Shown here in pieces: positions 23,988 to 32,710 of a DNA stretch of 32,710 nucleotides; within the stretch, counting starts at the first letter, position 1; each line of letters begins with the position of its first letter. The translations under genes and the position numbers were made by a program. A model generated the notes under the pieces. It ran no database searches. It worked only from the letters and a program-made list of their open reading frames with translations, and was not told where the DNA came from. The stretch is taken from NCBI GenBank assembly GCA_017507125.1, contig JAFWBQ010000123.1, positions 1-32,710 of the forward strand, written 5' to 3'. This DNA is from Lentisphaeria bacterium (GTDB lineage: Bacteria; Verrucomicrobiota; Lentisphaeria; Victivallales; Victivallaceae).

Positions 23988-25649
23988 ATGAGCGAAAATC
24001 TGGATTTTATCAGAGAGATCGTCGACACCGACGTTAAAAACGGCAAACACGGCGGCAAGGTCATCACCCGCTTTCCTCCCGAACCCAACGGTTATATTCA
24101 TATCGGCCACTCCAAAGCGATCTGTCTGGACTTCGGCGTTGCCAAAGAATACAACGGCATCTGCAATCTGCGCTTTGACGATACCAATCCCACCAAAGAG
24201 AGCACCGAGTACATGGAGTCCATCATCAACGACATCAAGTGGCTGGGATTTGCCCCCGAAGAGCGTATCTATTACGCCAGCGACTACTTTGAGAAAATGT
24301 ACGAGTGCGCCGTGGAACTTATCAAAAAAGGCCTTGCCTATGTCTGCGACCTCAGCGCCGATGAGTGGGAAAAATACCGCGGTGACTCCACCCGTCCCGG
24401 CATTGAACCGCCCGGCAGACAGCGCTCCATTGAAGAAAACCTTGACCTTTTCACCCGGATGCGGAACGGTGAATTTGAAGACGGCGCCATGGTCCTGCGC
24501 GCCCGGATCGATCTGAGTTCCCCCAATATCCACATGCGCGACCCTGCACTCTACCGTATCCGCCGTGCCCACCACTTCCGCCACGGCGACAAGTGGTGCA
24601 TCTACCCCATGTATGACTACGCCCACCCCCTTGAGGATGCCTTTGAAGGTGTGACCCACTCTCTCTGCACCCTTGAGTTTGAAGTCCACCGTCCCCTTTA
24701 CGACTGGGTCCTTGACGCCCTGGGCTACGAGGTGAACAACCGTCCCCGCCAGATCGAATTTTCACGTCTGAACATCACCGACACGGTCATGAGCAAACGC
24801 AAGCTGCTCCAGCTGGTCACTGAAAAGCACGTTTCCAACTGGGACGATCCCCGTATGCCCACCATCTGCGGACTCCGCCGCCGGGGCGTGCCCGCTGAAG
24901 CGATCCGCAACTTCTGCGCCATGGTGGGCATCACCAAGGTGGACGGCATCACCGACTCCGCTGTGCTTGACTACTGCACAAGAGAAGTCCTCAACGCCCG
25001 CTGCCGCCGCTATCTGGGGGTCCTTGATCCCCTGAAAGTGACCATCACCAACTATCCTGAAGAGGGCATTGCCGATCTGGATGCAGTCAACAATCCTGAA
25101 GATCCCGCCGCCGGTTCCCGCAAGATCCCCTTCGGCAAGACGCTTTACATTGAAAAGAGCGACTTCATGGTGGAGCCCCCCAAAGGTTATTTCCGCCTTG
25201 CCCCCGGCAAAGAGGTGCGTCTGCGCTACGGATACTTTATCAAATGCGAAGAGTACGTCACCGATGCCAACGGCGAAGTCATTGAACTCAAATGCACCTT
25301 TGATCCTGCCACCCGGGGCGGCAACGCTCCCGACGGACGCAAAGTCAAAGGTACGATCCACTGGGTCTCTGCGGACTCCGCAGTTGAAGCTGAAGTGCGT
25401 CTTTATGACAAACTTTTCACCGTTCAGGCTCCCGGCGCCGACGGCGTGGATTTCCTGACCCAGCTCAATCCCGACTCTCTCAAGGTCATCACCGGATACC
25501 TTGAGCCCGCTCTGGGCGAAATCAAACCCGGTGAGTCCGTGCAGTTTGAGCGTATCGGTTACTTCTGCTGCGATCCTGATTCAAAAGATGGCAAACAGGT
25601 CTTCAACCGGACCGTTACCCTGAAAGATTCCTGGAAACCCGGAAAATAA
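23988..25649 (+). CDS. glnS: Glutaminyl-tRNA synthetase
   Basis: The product is 553 residues, close to the 554 of the E. coli enzyme. It charges tRNA-Gln with glutamine in the cytosol. Class I synthetase signatures are [12 protein letters not shown] (HIGH at 38-41) and MSKRK (268-272, the KMSKS equivalent). [11 protein letters not shown], typical of the GlnRS/GluRS family, and a C-terminal beta-barrel anticodon-binding region (from about 340) are also present. The ATG at 23988 follows AAAAGGAG at 23971-23978; an in-frame start further upstream (23904) would add a non-homologous segment. Having GlnRS means the organism need not rely only on the GatCAB route for Gln-tRNA. It leads a tight gene row (glnS, phosphatase, YibE/F, GH20) with gaps of 12, -4 and 15 nt. 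Confidence 0.97.
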   Translation: MSENLDFIREIVDTDVKNGKHGGKVITRFPPEPNGYIHIGHSKAICLDFGVAKEYNGICNLRFDDTNPTKESTEYMESIINDIKWLGFAPEERIYYASDYFEKMYECAVELIKKGLAYVCDLSADEWEKYRGDSTRPGIEPPGRQRSIEENLDLFTRMRNGEFEDGAMVLRARIDLSSPNIHMRDPALYRIRRAHHFRHGDKWCIYPMYDYAHPLEDAFEGVTHSLCTLEFEVHRPLYDWVLDALGYEVNNRPRQIEFSRLNITDTVMSKRKLLQLVTEKHVSNWDDPRMPTICGLRRRGVPAEAIRNFCAMVGITKVDGITDSAVLDYCTREVLNARCRRYLGVLDPLKVTITNYPEEGIADLDAVNNPEDPAAGSRKIPFGKTLYIEKSDFMVEPPKGYFRLAPGKEVRLRYGYFIKCEEYVTDANGEVIELKCTFDPATRGGNAPDGRKVKGTIHWVSADSAVEAEVRLYDKLFTVQAPGADGVDFLTQLNPDSLKVITGYLEPALGEIKPGESVQFERIGYFCCDPDSKDGKQVFNRTVTLKDSWKPGK

Positions 25650-25661
25650 AGGATTTTCAAG

Positions 25662-27020
25662 ATGAAAAAGCTGTTCCTGTTTTTTTTACTGATCTGTGCT
25701 GTTGTTTTGAGTGCCGGGGAAAAACTCCCCAAATACATCATCCTTTTTATCGGTGACGGCATGTCAACTCCCCAGCGGATGATGGCAGAAGAGTTCGCCC
25801 GGAAAACCGGCAGAGGGGAACTTATCATCAACCACTTCCCCTTTCACGCCTCCACCCGTACCGTGTCAACAAGCTCTCTTGTGACTGATTCAGCAGCGGC
25901 AGGAACAGCTATCGCCTGCGGCACAAAAACTGCCAACGGCAGGATCGGCGTCACTCCTGACGGCAAGATCCGCTTTGAATCTGTGGCGGAACTAGCCAAA
26001 AAGAAAAACTATAAGGTGGGAATCGTTACCACCATGACCATCAATCACGCCACCCCTGCCAGTTTCTACGGACACCGCATTTCACGCAGCCAGTACTACG
26101 AACTGGGAGTTGATCTGGTGAACTCCGACTTTGATTACTTCGCAGGGGGCGGCGTTGCCTTCCCCGCAGGGAAGCCTGCCAAAAAAGGCGCTCCCGCGCC
26201 CAATCTCCCCAACATTTATGACCTTGCCGCCAAAAAAGGATACAAGGTTTTGAAAGACAAAAAAGCCTTCATGGCTTTGAAACCGGGAAGCGGCAAGATC
26301 CTCTACTCCGGCGCCCCCGGCAGGATCTCCGCCGCCATTGACGCCGGCAAAGAGGATATCACTCTGGCAGAGCTGACCGCCAAAGGTCTGGAACTGCTGA
26401 AAAATGAGAAGGGCTTTTTCCTCATGGTCGAGGGAGGAACCATTGACAGTTACGGTCACGGAAATGAAGCGGCGTCCAATTTGAGAGAGGTGCTGGCTCT
26501 TGATGATGCGGTGAAAGAGGCTGTCAAGTTCATGAAAAAGCATCCTCAGGATACTTTGATCGTGGTCACAGGCGACCATGAAACAGGAGGTATGACCATG
26601 GGGTTTGCCGGTTCCGGCTACGCAATGTATATGGATCGTCTTGCCCATCAGAAAGTTTCCATCAGCAAGTTCGGAAGTTTACTCAAAGATGCCCGCAAGG
26701 CAAAAAAGGATTTTTCATACGCTGATGTCCAGAAAATGGTGACCCGTTATTTCGGACTTCAGTTCACCGGCGATCCTAAAAAGGAGCCTATGGCGCTTTC
26801 TGCCGAGCAAAAGAAAGCTCTTGAAGCAGCCTGGAAAAAGAATCGTCTCCCCGGCGCACTCAAGCTCATCATGAACCAGAAAGCCGGTATCGGCTGGACC
26901 ACCGGCGCCCACACGGCGCTCCCGGTGCTGACCACAGCCACCGGTGCTCAGGCAAAGCGTTTTTCCGGATTTATTGACAATACCGACATTGCCAATATCC
27001 TCAAATCTCTTTTGAAATGA
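25662..27020 (+). CDS. Secreted alkaline phosphatase, PhoA family
   Basis: The product is 452 residues with a signal peptide (1 to about 18, ending LSAG). It should hydrolyse phosphate monoesters outside the cytoplasm. Active-site motifs are FIGDGM (Asp32), VTDSAAAGTAIACGTKT with the likely nucleophile Ser77, TTMTINHATPASFYGH, VEGGTIDSYGHGNEA, VTGDHETGG and a final TGAHTALPV His. These are the metal ligands and nucleophile of the PhoA family. It begins 12 nt after glnS and overlaps the YibE/F gene by 4 nt (ATGA), which implies co-translation. Nothing visible (no Pho box that I recognise) shows phosphate control, and cotranscription with glnS would suggest constitutive expression. Confidence 0.93.
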   Translation: MKKLFLFFLLICAVVLSAGEKLPKYIILFIGDGMSTPQRMMAEEFARKTGRGELIINHFPFHASTRTVSTSSLVTDSAAAGTAIACGTKTANGRIGVTPDGKIRFESVAELAKKKNYKVGIVTTMTINHATPASFYGHRISRSQYYELGVDLVNSDFDYFAGGGVAFPAGKPAKKGAPAPNLPNIYDLAAKKGYKVLKDKKAFMALKPGSGKILYSGAPGRISAAIDAGKEDITLAELTAKGLELLKNEKGFFLMVEGGTIDSYGHGNEAASNLREVLALDDAVKEAVKFMKKHPQDTLIVVTGDHETGGMTMGFAGSGYAMYMDRLAHQKVSISKFGSLLKDARKAKKDFSYADVQKMVTRYFGLQFTGDPKKEPMALSAEQKKALEAAWKKNRLPGALKLIMNQKAGIGWTTGAHTALPVLTTATGAQAKRFSGFIDNTDIANILKSLLK

Positions 27021-28159
27021 AAAAAGAGTTTTCTCAGCACCTTATTGCAATAGCAGTGACCTGCCTTTTATCGGCGGCACTGCTTTTTTTGCCTGATCCC
27101 CCCGCCATGAACAAAGGGGATTTTTCTCTCTGCCGTGCCCGTGTTGTAAGCGTTGATGACAGTGCGGTGGAGCTTCACGGGCTTTTGAAATTCGGCTCCC
27201 AGAGGCTTGAAGTTGAGATCCTGTCAGGGAAACACCGGGGCAGAAAATTCCGCGCCAACAATGAACTGCGCGCCCAGATGGAGCTGGATAAGGAGTTCAA
27301 AGTAAACGACATCATCACAGTAAATATGCCCCTTGCCGATCCGGCTCCTGACACAGTGCTGCAGGCAAGGGATCATCACCGTTCCTTCTGGATCTGGATC
27401 CTCGGGACAGTGTTTTGCGTCTTTCTCGTCATCTTCGGCTCATGGGTGGGGATCAAAGCCATATTGAGCTTTATTTTCAGCTTTATCGTCATCTGGAAAG
27501 CAGTTATTCCGGCAACCCTTGCCGGATGGGCTCCTGAGGCGGTCATCGCTTTGACAACTCTGATCCTCACCTTTTCCATCATCTTTCTTGTTGCGGGATT
27601 CACACGCAAAGGAACGGCAGCTTTTCTGGGCTCCATGGCTGGAGTCCTTACCGGATTGATGCTGAGTTCTCTTTTCGTCCATCTCATCAAGATCAACGGC
27701 GCCGTCATGCCCTATTGCCAGACACTTTATTATTCAGGGTACGATTTCCTCAATCTCCAGCGTCTCTTTGCCGGAACCCTTATACTGGGCGCCTCGGGCG
27801 CAGTCATGGATCTTGCCATGGACATCGCCTCAGGCATTGAAGAGATCGTGCGGCACAACCCGGCTCTCCCCCGCCGGGAACTTATACGCTCCGGAATGCG
27901 TATGGGGCGCAGTGTGGTGGGGACAATGACCACCACATTGCTTCTTGCATATTCCGCAGGATTCCTTACACTGCTCATGATGTTCCGGGTGGAGGGGCAC
28001 TCCCCTCTGCTCCTTCTTGACAACCCTCTGGTCGCCTCAGAAGCGGTCAAAACTCTTATCGGCAGTTTCGCCCTTGTACTGACCGCTCCTCTGACGGCGC
28101 TCATTTCAGGGATCATTTATACGCCGCCTCTGCCGGAAAAGAGTGCGGAAAAATCTTAA
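27017..28159 (+). CDS. YibE/F-family integral membrane protein
   Basis: The product is 380 residues: an N-terminal transmembrane segment (about 8-27), then an extracytoplasmic domain of about 90 residues (28-117; RVVSVDDSAVELHG, GKHRGRKF), then a series of about six to seven hydrophobic helices. These carry the family blocks GSWVGIKAILSFIFSF, AGFTRKGTAAFLGSMAGVL, ASGAVMDLAMDIASGIEEI and RSGMRMGRSVVGTMTTTL. The biochemical role of YibE/F proteins is not established to my knowledge. It is translationally coupled to the phosphatase by an ATGA overlap and lies 15 nt before the GH20 gene. Most of the hydrophobic part is well preserved, so it should be functional. Confidence 0.88.
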   Translation: MKKEFSQHLIAIAVTCLLSAALLFLPDPPAMNKGDFSLCRARVVSVDDSAVELHGLLKFGSQRLEVEILSGKHRGRKFRANNELRAQMELDKEFKVNDIITVNMPLADPAPDTVLQARDHHRSFWIWILGTVFCVFLVIFGSWVGIKAILSFIFSFIVIWKAVIPATLAGWAPEAVIALTTLILTFSIIFLVAGFTRKGTAAFLGSMAGVLTGLMLSSLFVHLIKINGAVMPYCQTLYYSGYDFLNLQRLFAGTLILGASGAVMDLAMDIASGIEEIVRHNPALPRRELIRSGMRMGRSVVGTMTTTLLLAYSAGFLTLLMMFRVEGHSPLLLLDNPLVASEAVKTLIGSFALVLTAPLTALISGIIYTPPLPEKSAEKS

Positions 28160-28174
28160 AAAGAAGGATTTATC

Positions 28175-30046
28175 ATGAAAGTGTTCTGGAATCCCTCAGA
28201 TACTCCACAGGAACTTCATTCCATCTTGCAAAACGTTTCAGAGGAATATCCTGTTGAAAGATCCACTCAAAACGCCAATGTGAAGTTCCGCTTTCTGCCC
28301 GATGCCCCCGACACCCTGAAGGTCAGCTGCAAGGAAGATCAGTGGCTCATTGAATACGGCAGAAAAACTCTCGCCGCAAGGGGCGTGGCACATCTCCTTG
28401 CCGGACAGAGCTGTGATGAAAATGCTTTCTTTACCACATTCGGTATCCTTCTGGACTGCACCCGGGGCAATGTGGTGACCGTCTCCCGCTTCAAAGTGTG
28501 GCTCCGCCGCCTTGCCATGATGGGATACAATATGGCGATGATCTACGTCAAAGATGCCTACCAGCTCCCCGGGGAACCCTACTTCGGCTACATGCGGGGC
28601 GCCTACTCCATTGAGGAGATCAAAGAGATCGATGCCTGCGCTCAGGCTCTGGGCATTGAAATGATCGCCTCCATCCAGGCTCTCGGACATGTGGAGCCCG
28701 TCCTGCGCTGGAATGCCTACAACCACGTCAAAGATACCGCCGATGTGATGCTGGTGGATGAACCCAAAACCTACGAACTCATTGAAAAGATGCTCCGATT
28801 CTGGAGCGAAGCTCTTTCTTCACGGCGCATCCATCTGGGCATGGACGAAACCCAGACTCTGGGACGGGGCAAATTTCTTGACAAATACGGTTACGAAAAT
28901 CCCTACTTCACCTACAAGCGCCATTTGGAAAAGGTGTGTGCCATTTGTGACAAGTTCCAGCTGAAGCCCACCATCTGGTCTGATATGTACATCCATTATG
29001 CCCGGAAAGAGATGGGGTACAAAGATATCTGGCAGCCGGTGCCTGAAGAGATCCGCAAAGAAACGCCTCAGAATGTTCAGTTTTCCTACTGGAACTACTA
29101 CGCAAGGGATATTGACACCTATGAGGTCTACCTCAAACGCAACCGCGAACTCAACGGCACAACTCCCATGATGGCGTCAGGTATCTGGACCTGGTACCGC
29201 AACTGGACCGACTACGAATACAGCTTCAATACGGTACGTCCCTGTATGGAAGGTTGCCGCAGAAGCAACACCAAAGAGCTGCTCCTCACCCTCTGGGGCG
29301 ACGACGGCGGCTACTGTGAATTCAACTCCGCACTGGCGGGGCTTGCCTGGGCGGCAGATCTGGCTTACACCAATAAGGAAGATGAAGAGCGCACAGCACA
29401 GATTTTTGAAGCGGTCTGCGGCACGTCATACAAGCGCCAGCTTCTCTGCGAAAAGCTGACATACACAGGCTTTGATGAAGAAGGCAAAGTCATTGACAAG
29501 ATCTCCTCTGCCTCCATGCTCTGGGACGACCCCATCATGGGGATCGTCTGGAACGAACTCCCGGCGACCAAACTCAAAGACCCCATTGAAAACATGCTTG
29601 CCAACTATCAGAGCGTCCGGGAGAATACGGCAGAGTACAGAGAAGATCACGCCGCAGGGGATTTGAACTGCGCATGGACTCTTGCCGATCTGCTCTGCCG
29701 CAAGATCGAAGTGAGAAAGAATCTGCTCAAAGCCTACGCAGAAAAGAACATGAAAGCTCTTGACCGTATCGCCGAGTTTGAGATACCCGGCGTCCTTGAA
29801 GCAATAGAAAACTTCAGCGATGCCTTCCGCACCCAGTGGAAACGGAGCTTCAAACCCTACGGCCTTGAACTGATGCAGATCCGTCTGGGGGGCTTGAATG
29901 AACGTTACTGCGAACTTTTACGGCTCATTGAAGAGTTCCGGAACGGCGAGATAGAGTCCATCCCGGAATTGGAGGTCAAACATACCCCCTCAGGTCCCGT
30001 TCCCCACCAGTATTTCCGCTGTGTTACAGGGTGTTTCTTTGTTTGA
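28175..30046 (+). CDS. GH20-type beta-N-acetylhexosaminidase, cytoplasmic
   Basis: The product is 623 residues. GH20 enzymes remove terminal N-acetylglucosamine or N-acetylgalactosamine by substrate-assisted catalysis with an Asp-Glu pair. Here the pair is in IHLGMDE (Asp224-Glu225). It is preceded by the barrel blocks RLAMMGYNMAMIYVKDAY and GIEMIASIQALGHVEPVLRW, and followed by IWSDMY, SYWNYY and LWGDDGGYCEF. An N-terminal beta-alpha domain (about 1-85) and a helical C-terminal extension (about 480-600) flank the barrel. There is no signal peptide, so it should act on imported saccharides. Its ATG follows AGAAGGA by about 6 nt. It is the last tightly spaced gene of the glnS row. Confidence 0.87.
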   Translation: MKVFWNPSDTPQELHSILQNVSEEYPVERSTQNANVKFRFLPDAPDTLKVSCKEDQWLIEYGRKTLAARGVAHLLAGQSCDENAFFTTFGILLDCTRGNVVTVSRFKVWLRRLAMMGYNMAMIYVKDAYQLPGEPYFGYMRGAYSIEEIKEIDACAQALGIEMIASIQALGHVEPVLRWNAYNHVKDTADVMLVDEPKTYELIEKMLRFWSEALSSRRIHLGMDETQTLGRGKFLDKYGYENPYFTYKRHLEKVCAICDKFQLKPTIWSDMYIHYARKEMGYKDIWQPVPEEIRKETPQNVQFSYWNYYARDIDTYEVYLKRNRELNGTTPMMASGIWTWYRNWTDYEYSFNTVRPCMEGCRRSNTKELLLTLWGDDGGYCEFNSALAGLAWAADLAYTNKEDEERTAQIFEAVCGTSYKRQLLCEKLTYTGFDEEGKVIDKISSASMLWDDPIMGIVWNELPATKLKDPIENMLANYQSVRENTAEYREDHAAGDLNCAWTLADLLCRKIEVRKNLLKAYAEKNMKALDRIAEFEIPGVLEAIENFSDAFRTQWKRSFKPYGLELMQIRLGGLNERYCELLRLIEEFRNGEIESIPELEVKHTPSGPVPHQYFRCVTGCFFV

Positions 30047-30108
30047 TATGTAAGTGTTGTCTGAACCGCCTTTGGAGCGGTGATTCATTATTTTTATTTG
30101 GAGTGATC

Positions 30109-31293
30109 ATGCGTTTTGCTGAATTTTTCCCTGAGAAAACAGGAGATACAAAAATCAATATCCATTCACCGGAGTCTCTGGCACTTATTCCTTATGATCA
30201 GGAGTTGGAACTGAAAAACAAGGCTCTGAAAGCACTTTTGAAAGAGGGAAAGATCAAAGCTCCCCTTGCCGGACTCCTCCCCTCGCCTCTTCCCCGCAAT
30301 TACCGCACAACGGGCAAAAGAAGAGTCACATATAGTGAGGGCAAACTTTTCTTTCACATGGGTAAAAACCATGATAAAACGCAGGTCTCCACCTCTGTGC
30401 TTGAAGCTCCGGAGCATCAGCAGATTTATGATTTCTGTCACAAAAAACTTTCCCTTCCCCGCAACAGAGAAGCGGCAGCAGCCCTCAATTATGTGATCCT
30501 CAGGGGGAGTTATACAGAACACACCCTCATCTTCAACGTAAAACGTCTCAACGGCGGCATTGTCCGCACACTCCGTGCCGTTGCCGATGAAGCCGTGGCA
30601 ACTATTCCGCCGCTGCGGAGCGCCTTCATCTATCTGGATGAAAGCTCCTCAGACTACTACCTTGAGGCGGAACGCCCCGAAAAAGGGGTGGCGTTCAAAA
30701 AACTCTGCGGCCCTGAATATCTGGCTTTGAAACTGGAAAATAAAAAATTACTCTATCCGCCGACTGTCTTCTCTCAAATCAACGAATCCATTATACCGGT
30801 CTTTTTGAAGGAGTTGGAAAAATACCTGCTCCCCAATAATGAAACTTCTCTCATCGACCTTTACTGCGGTTACGGTCTCTGGTCTCTGGCGCTGGGGGAA
30901 AAATTAAATTCCGTCTGGGGGGCAGAGCTTTCCGGAGATGCCATAAAGGCGGCGAAATCCAATGCCCTCTTTCATTATCCGGATAAAAACTTTCACTACG
31001 AAGCACTCTCCATCACTGCCGACGCCTTGAAAGGGAAACTGCCCCCTCTCAAAGGCAAAAAGGAGTGCATACTCCTTGATCCGCCCCGGAAAGGATGCGC
31101 CTCAGGAGTGCTTGAAACACTTATTGCCCGCCGTCCGGGAAAGATCCTCCATCTATTCTGCGGCGCCGATGAAATCGTTCCCGCTCTGCAAGTGTATCAG
31201 TCAAATGGATGCACCATTGAAAAGCTGATCCCCTTTGACTTTTTCCCGGGCAGCATGAACGTTGAAGTCCTTGCCGTTATCAGCAAAAAATGA
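30109..31293 (+). CDS. TrmA/RlmCD-like m5U RNA methyltransferase
   Basis: The product is 394 residues with a class I methyltransferase domain at the C-terminal half: FSQIN (FxQxN motif), DLYCGYG (from Asp250, SAM-binding motif I), DPPRKG (from Asp324), Cys351 in LFCGADE and Glu386 in MNVEVLAV. The spacing of DPPR, the nucleophile Cys and the base Glu matches TrmA. I see neither a TRAM domain nor the Cys cluster of RlmD-type enzymes at the N-terminus, so it resembles TrmA in layout. It should use SAM to methylate C5 of a uridine in tRNA or rRNA; which one is unclear. ATG at 30109 follows TTTGGAG; a longer frame from 30031 would overlap the GH20 end and has no RBS. A 62-nt gap with a small ACCGC/GCGGT hairpin separates it from GH20. 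Confidence 0.85.
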   Translation: MRFAEFFPEKTGDTKINIHSPESLALIPYDQELELKNKALKALLKEGKIKAPLAGLLPSPLPRNYRTTGKRRVTYSEGKLFFHMGKNHDKTQVSTSVLEAPEHQQIYDFCHKKLSLPRNREAAAALNYVILRGSYTEHTLIFNVKRLNGGIVRTLRAVADEAVATIPPLRSAFIYLDESSSDYYLEAERPEKGVAFKKLCGPEYLALKLENKKLLYPPTVFSQINESIIPVFLKELEKYLLPNNETSLIDLYCGYGLWSLALGEKLNSVWGAELSGDAIKAAKSNALFHYPDKNFHYEALSITADALKGKLPPLKGKKECILLDPPRKGCASGVLETLIARRPGKILHLFCGADEIVPALQVYQSNGCTIEKLIPFDFFPGSMNVEVLAVISKK

Positions 31294-31333
31294 TTTCTTC
31301 CCCTTTTTAACGGGAACAGAGCTGAAAAAAAGA

Positions 31334-31373
31334 GGTGCCGCAAAACAACTGAAGAAGTTTTGCGGCACCTTTT
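31334..31373. terminator. Two-way intrinsic terminator
   Basis: A 13-bp perfect stem pairs GGTGCCGCAAAAC (31334-31346) with GTTTTGCGGCACC (31357-31369) around a 10-nt loop. It has an A run before and TTTT after, and lies between the convergent methyltransferase and BPL_N-like genes. Confidence 0.93.
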
Positions 31374-31398
31374 GATTTCACGATTAAAAACCGTCACC

Positions 31399-32544
31399 TC
31401 ATTTGCTGAGGATATACTTCTTGAAGTCCACTTTGGCAGGAAGTTTTTTCACATTCTTGTGATCTGCGACGGCATCAGCGGCATTGCCCCCGGCAAGGAT
31501 GATACCGCCGTTATTCAGAAATTCAGTCAGAACTTTTTTGCTGTAAGGGGTGTTCATATATTTTTTGGTAAGGGCTCCGTCAGCGTGAGGCAGAACCAGA
31601 AAATCCAGATGCCTGAGCCAACCTTTATTGATCTCGCTCAACATGATATAATGAAGGTCAATATCAGGGTGACGTTCAAGATCAAGCATGGTTTTGACGG
31701 GACCGTGACCGATAAGCGCAGAAGTCACTATTCCCACCCGCACAGGGCGGAAATTCTTTTTGGGGTAGACAGGAGTCATTCTCACACCCGTGACCGCATA
31801 GAAACATCCCAGCATGATATCGTGGTTCTCCTCCTGATATTCAGGATGAAAACTTGTGGCAATGACCTTGCCTTTGCCGAAAGTTCCGTAAAGGATCGCA
31901 GGACTGCCGATGAACTTGGTGGGATCGTATCCGGGACGGGTGACGGAGGTTTTGAAAAAGGCAATGGGATCCCCTTTCCCTTCCACCCTGGCAGAGGGGA
32001 GCTTGTAGACAATGGGACCGCCTGAATAACGCACCGCACGGAGTCCGGGTTTGATGCCCAGGAGTTTGGCGCCTTCCTTTGAAATTTCAACAGTGACCTG
32101 ACCGGTACTCCCCGTTGCTTTCCGGTGAGGCACAAAGGGGAGCAGATTCATCCGGTTTTTGCCGAAAGTCACATTGGTCATACCGGCACAGGTGCCGACA
32201 TAGCTGCCCCCTTTTCTCAAAAAGTCATGGAGTTTTGAAATATGTGCAGGTCCGATGGCATAGAACTGCCGCCAGGCGGCGCCGCCAGGAACCACCAGCA
32301 CATCCAGAGAAGAAAGTTTTCCGTCCCGGATATCCTGCCCCATGACGGTCACAAGTTCCGTCTGGGGGGAATGGGCGATCAGACTTGCCAGATGAAAGAC
32401 ACCGTTGCCCCGGGAGCCTTTATCCACCAGCAGCCCCACTCTGAGCTTTTTGGCGGACGCAGGAGTTTTTCCGGCAGCAGCATTGCTGCTCACGGGAACG
32501 AGGCAAAGAACTGCGGTCAAAAGGATGACTGAAAACTTATTCAT
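31399..32544 (-). CDS. Secreted BPL_N-like protein with two amidotransferase-like domains
   Basis: The product is 381 residues with a signal peptide (MNKFSVILLTAVLCLVPVSSNAAA). The first domain (about 33-265) resembles the N-terminal domain of biotin-protein ligase-like proteins (class I glutamine amidotransferase fold): LRVGLLVDKGSRG, LDVLVVPGGAAWRQF, GGSYVGTCAG with the nucleophile-position Cys, and ATSFHPE with a His-Glu. A second, shorter copy follows (about 280-365; VRVGIVTSALIGHG, LDFLVLPHADG, GGIILAGGNA), where Gly replaces the Cys. Its substrate is unknown, and secreted location makes true biotin ligation unlikely. No strong RBS is visible before the ATG. It is monocistronic in the window, ending at the shared terminator. 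Confidence 0.8.
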   Translation of the reverse strand: MNKFSVILLTAVLCLVPVSSNAAAGKTPASAKKLRVGLLVDKGSRGNGVFHLASLIAHSPQTELVTVMGQDIRDGKLSSLDVLVVPGGAAWRQFYAIGPAHISKLHDFLRKGGSYVGTCAGMTNVTFGKNRMNLLPFVPHRKATGSTGQVTVEISKEGAKLLGIKPGLRAVRYSGGPIVYKLPSARVEGKGDPIAFFKTSVTRPGYDPTKFIGSPAILYGTFGKGKVIATSFHPEYQEENHDIMLGCFYAVTGVRMTPVYPKKNFRPVRVGIVTSALIGHGPVKTMLDLERHPDIDLHYIMLSEINKGWLRHLDFLVLPHADGALTKKYMNTPYSKKVLTEFLNNGGIILAGGNAADAVADHKNVKKLPAKVDFKKYILSK

Positions 32545-32677
32545 GATTCAAAAAACTTTTTTACTTTTAGCGCTGTTCCCTTCACGGGTTAGTAAAATAT
32601 TTTTTTACAAAAGACTTTTACAGACCGCTTTTTATTTTTGAGAACTCAAAAATGAAAAGCGTTACTGAAAAAGGTTT

Positions 32678-32707
32678 GGGAAAAGGGGGTGGGGTTTGGG
32701 GCGGGGG
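32678..32707 (+). other. G-run tract with G-quadruplex pattern
   Basis: Five G runs of 3, 5, 4, 4 and 5 bases are separated by loops AAAA, T, TTT and C. This exceeds the usual four-run G-quadruplex pattern. It lies about 135 nt upstream of the BPL_N-like gene, on the opposite strand to its transcript, at the window edge. No gene is seen between 32545 and 32710. Confidence 0.75.
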
Positions 32708-32710
32708 AAA

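Noticed and set aside
30031..30108. Upstream start for the RNA methyltransferase at 30031
   Set aside because: It overlaps the GH20 3' end with no RBS, whereas ATG at 30109 has TTTGGAG at good spacing.
31360..32025. Plus-strand frame of 221 codons opposite the BPL_N-like gene
   Set aside because: It starts inside the terminator stem, is antisense to a gene with a signal peptide and catalytic motifs, and shows no recognisable domain.

Overview
The window looks like a chromosomal segment of a carbohydrate-degrading, Gram-negative-type bacterium. I lean toward Lentisphaerota or a PVC-superphylum relative. The clues are a pseudopilin leader of the FTLIELLVV...AAMLLPAL kind, large secreted right-handed beta-helix proteins ending in a KPGSPA tail, and a mix of glycan, uronate and peptide catabolic genes. 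This taxonomic call is inference; there is no rRNA gene or other strong marker here.

Layout. (1) Positions 1-134, minus strand: the 5' end of a group II intron (class C-like domain I) running off the window, sitting 4 nt downstream of the intrinsic terminator of a PurO-type IMP cyclohydrolase gene (196-840, minus). (2) Positions 970-20605: one long plus-strand transcription unit. It has a predicted promoter, an M20 amidohydrolase, seven consecutive paralogues of about 807 codons each (signal peptide, beta-helix, FN3-like domain, second beta-helix), a divergent M19 dipeptidase-like gene, and a strong two-way terminator. All six paralogue junctions overlap by 4 nt, and the Shine-Dalgarno sequence of each next copy lies inside the codons of the conserved KGKGA tail of the copy before. 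(3) Positions 20623-23797, minus strand: D-mannonate dehydratase uxuA with its own promoter, then a probable (alpha/alpha) toroid protein preceded by a very short, frameshifted pseudopilin remnant. (4) Positions 23988-31293, plus strand: glnS, a PhoA-type alkaline phosphatase, a YibE/F membrane protein, a cytoplasmic GH20-type hexosaminidase and a TrmA-like RNA methyltransferase, closed by a two-way terminator. (5) Positions 31399-32544, minus strand: a secreted protein with two amidotransferase-like domains, only the first of which keeps the nucleophile Cys. A G-quadruplex-type G-run tract lies at the right edge.

How it fits together. The core is the seven-gene array. Seven different secreted beta-helix proteins are made from one message by translational coupling, flanked by two metallopeptidase-fold genes. 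The beta-helix fold, FN3-like insert and invariant Arg/Lys motifs suggest a set of extracellular polysaccharide-binding or -cleaving proteins diversified by duplication and gene conversion. UxuA (hexuronate catabolism) and GH20 (amino-sugar release) nearby fit a glycan-degrading lifestyle, but no substrate can be read from the sequence.
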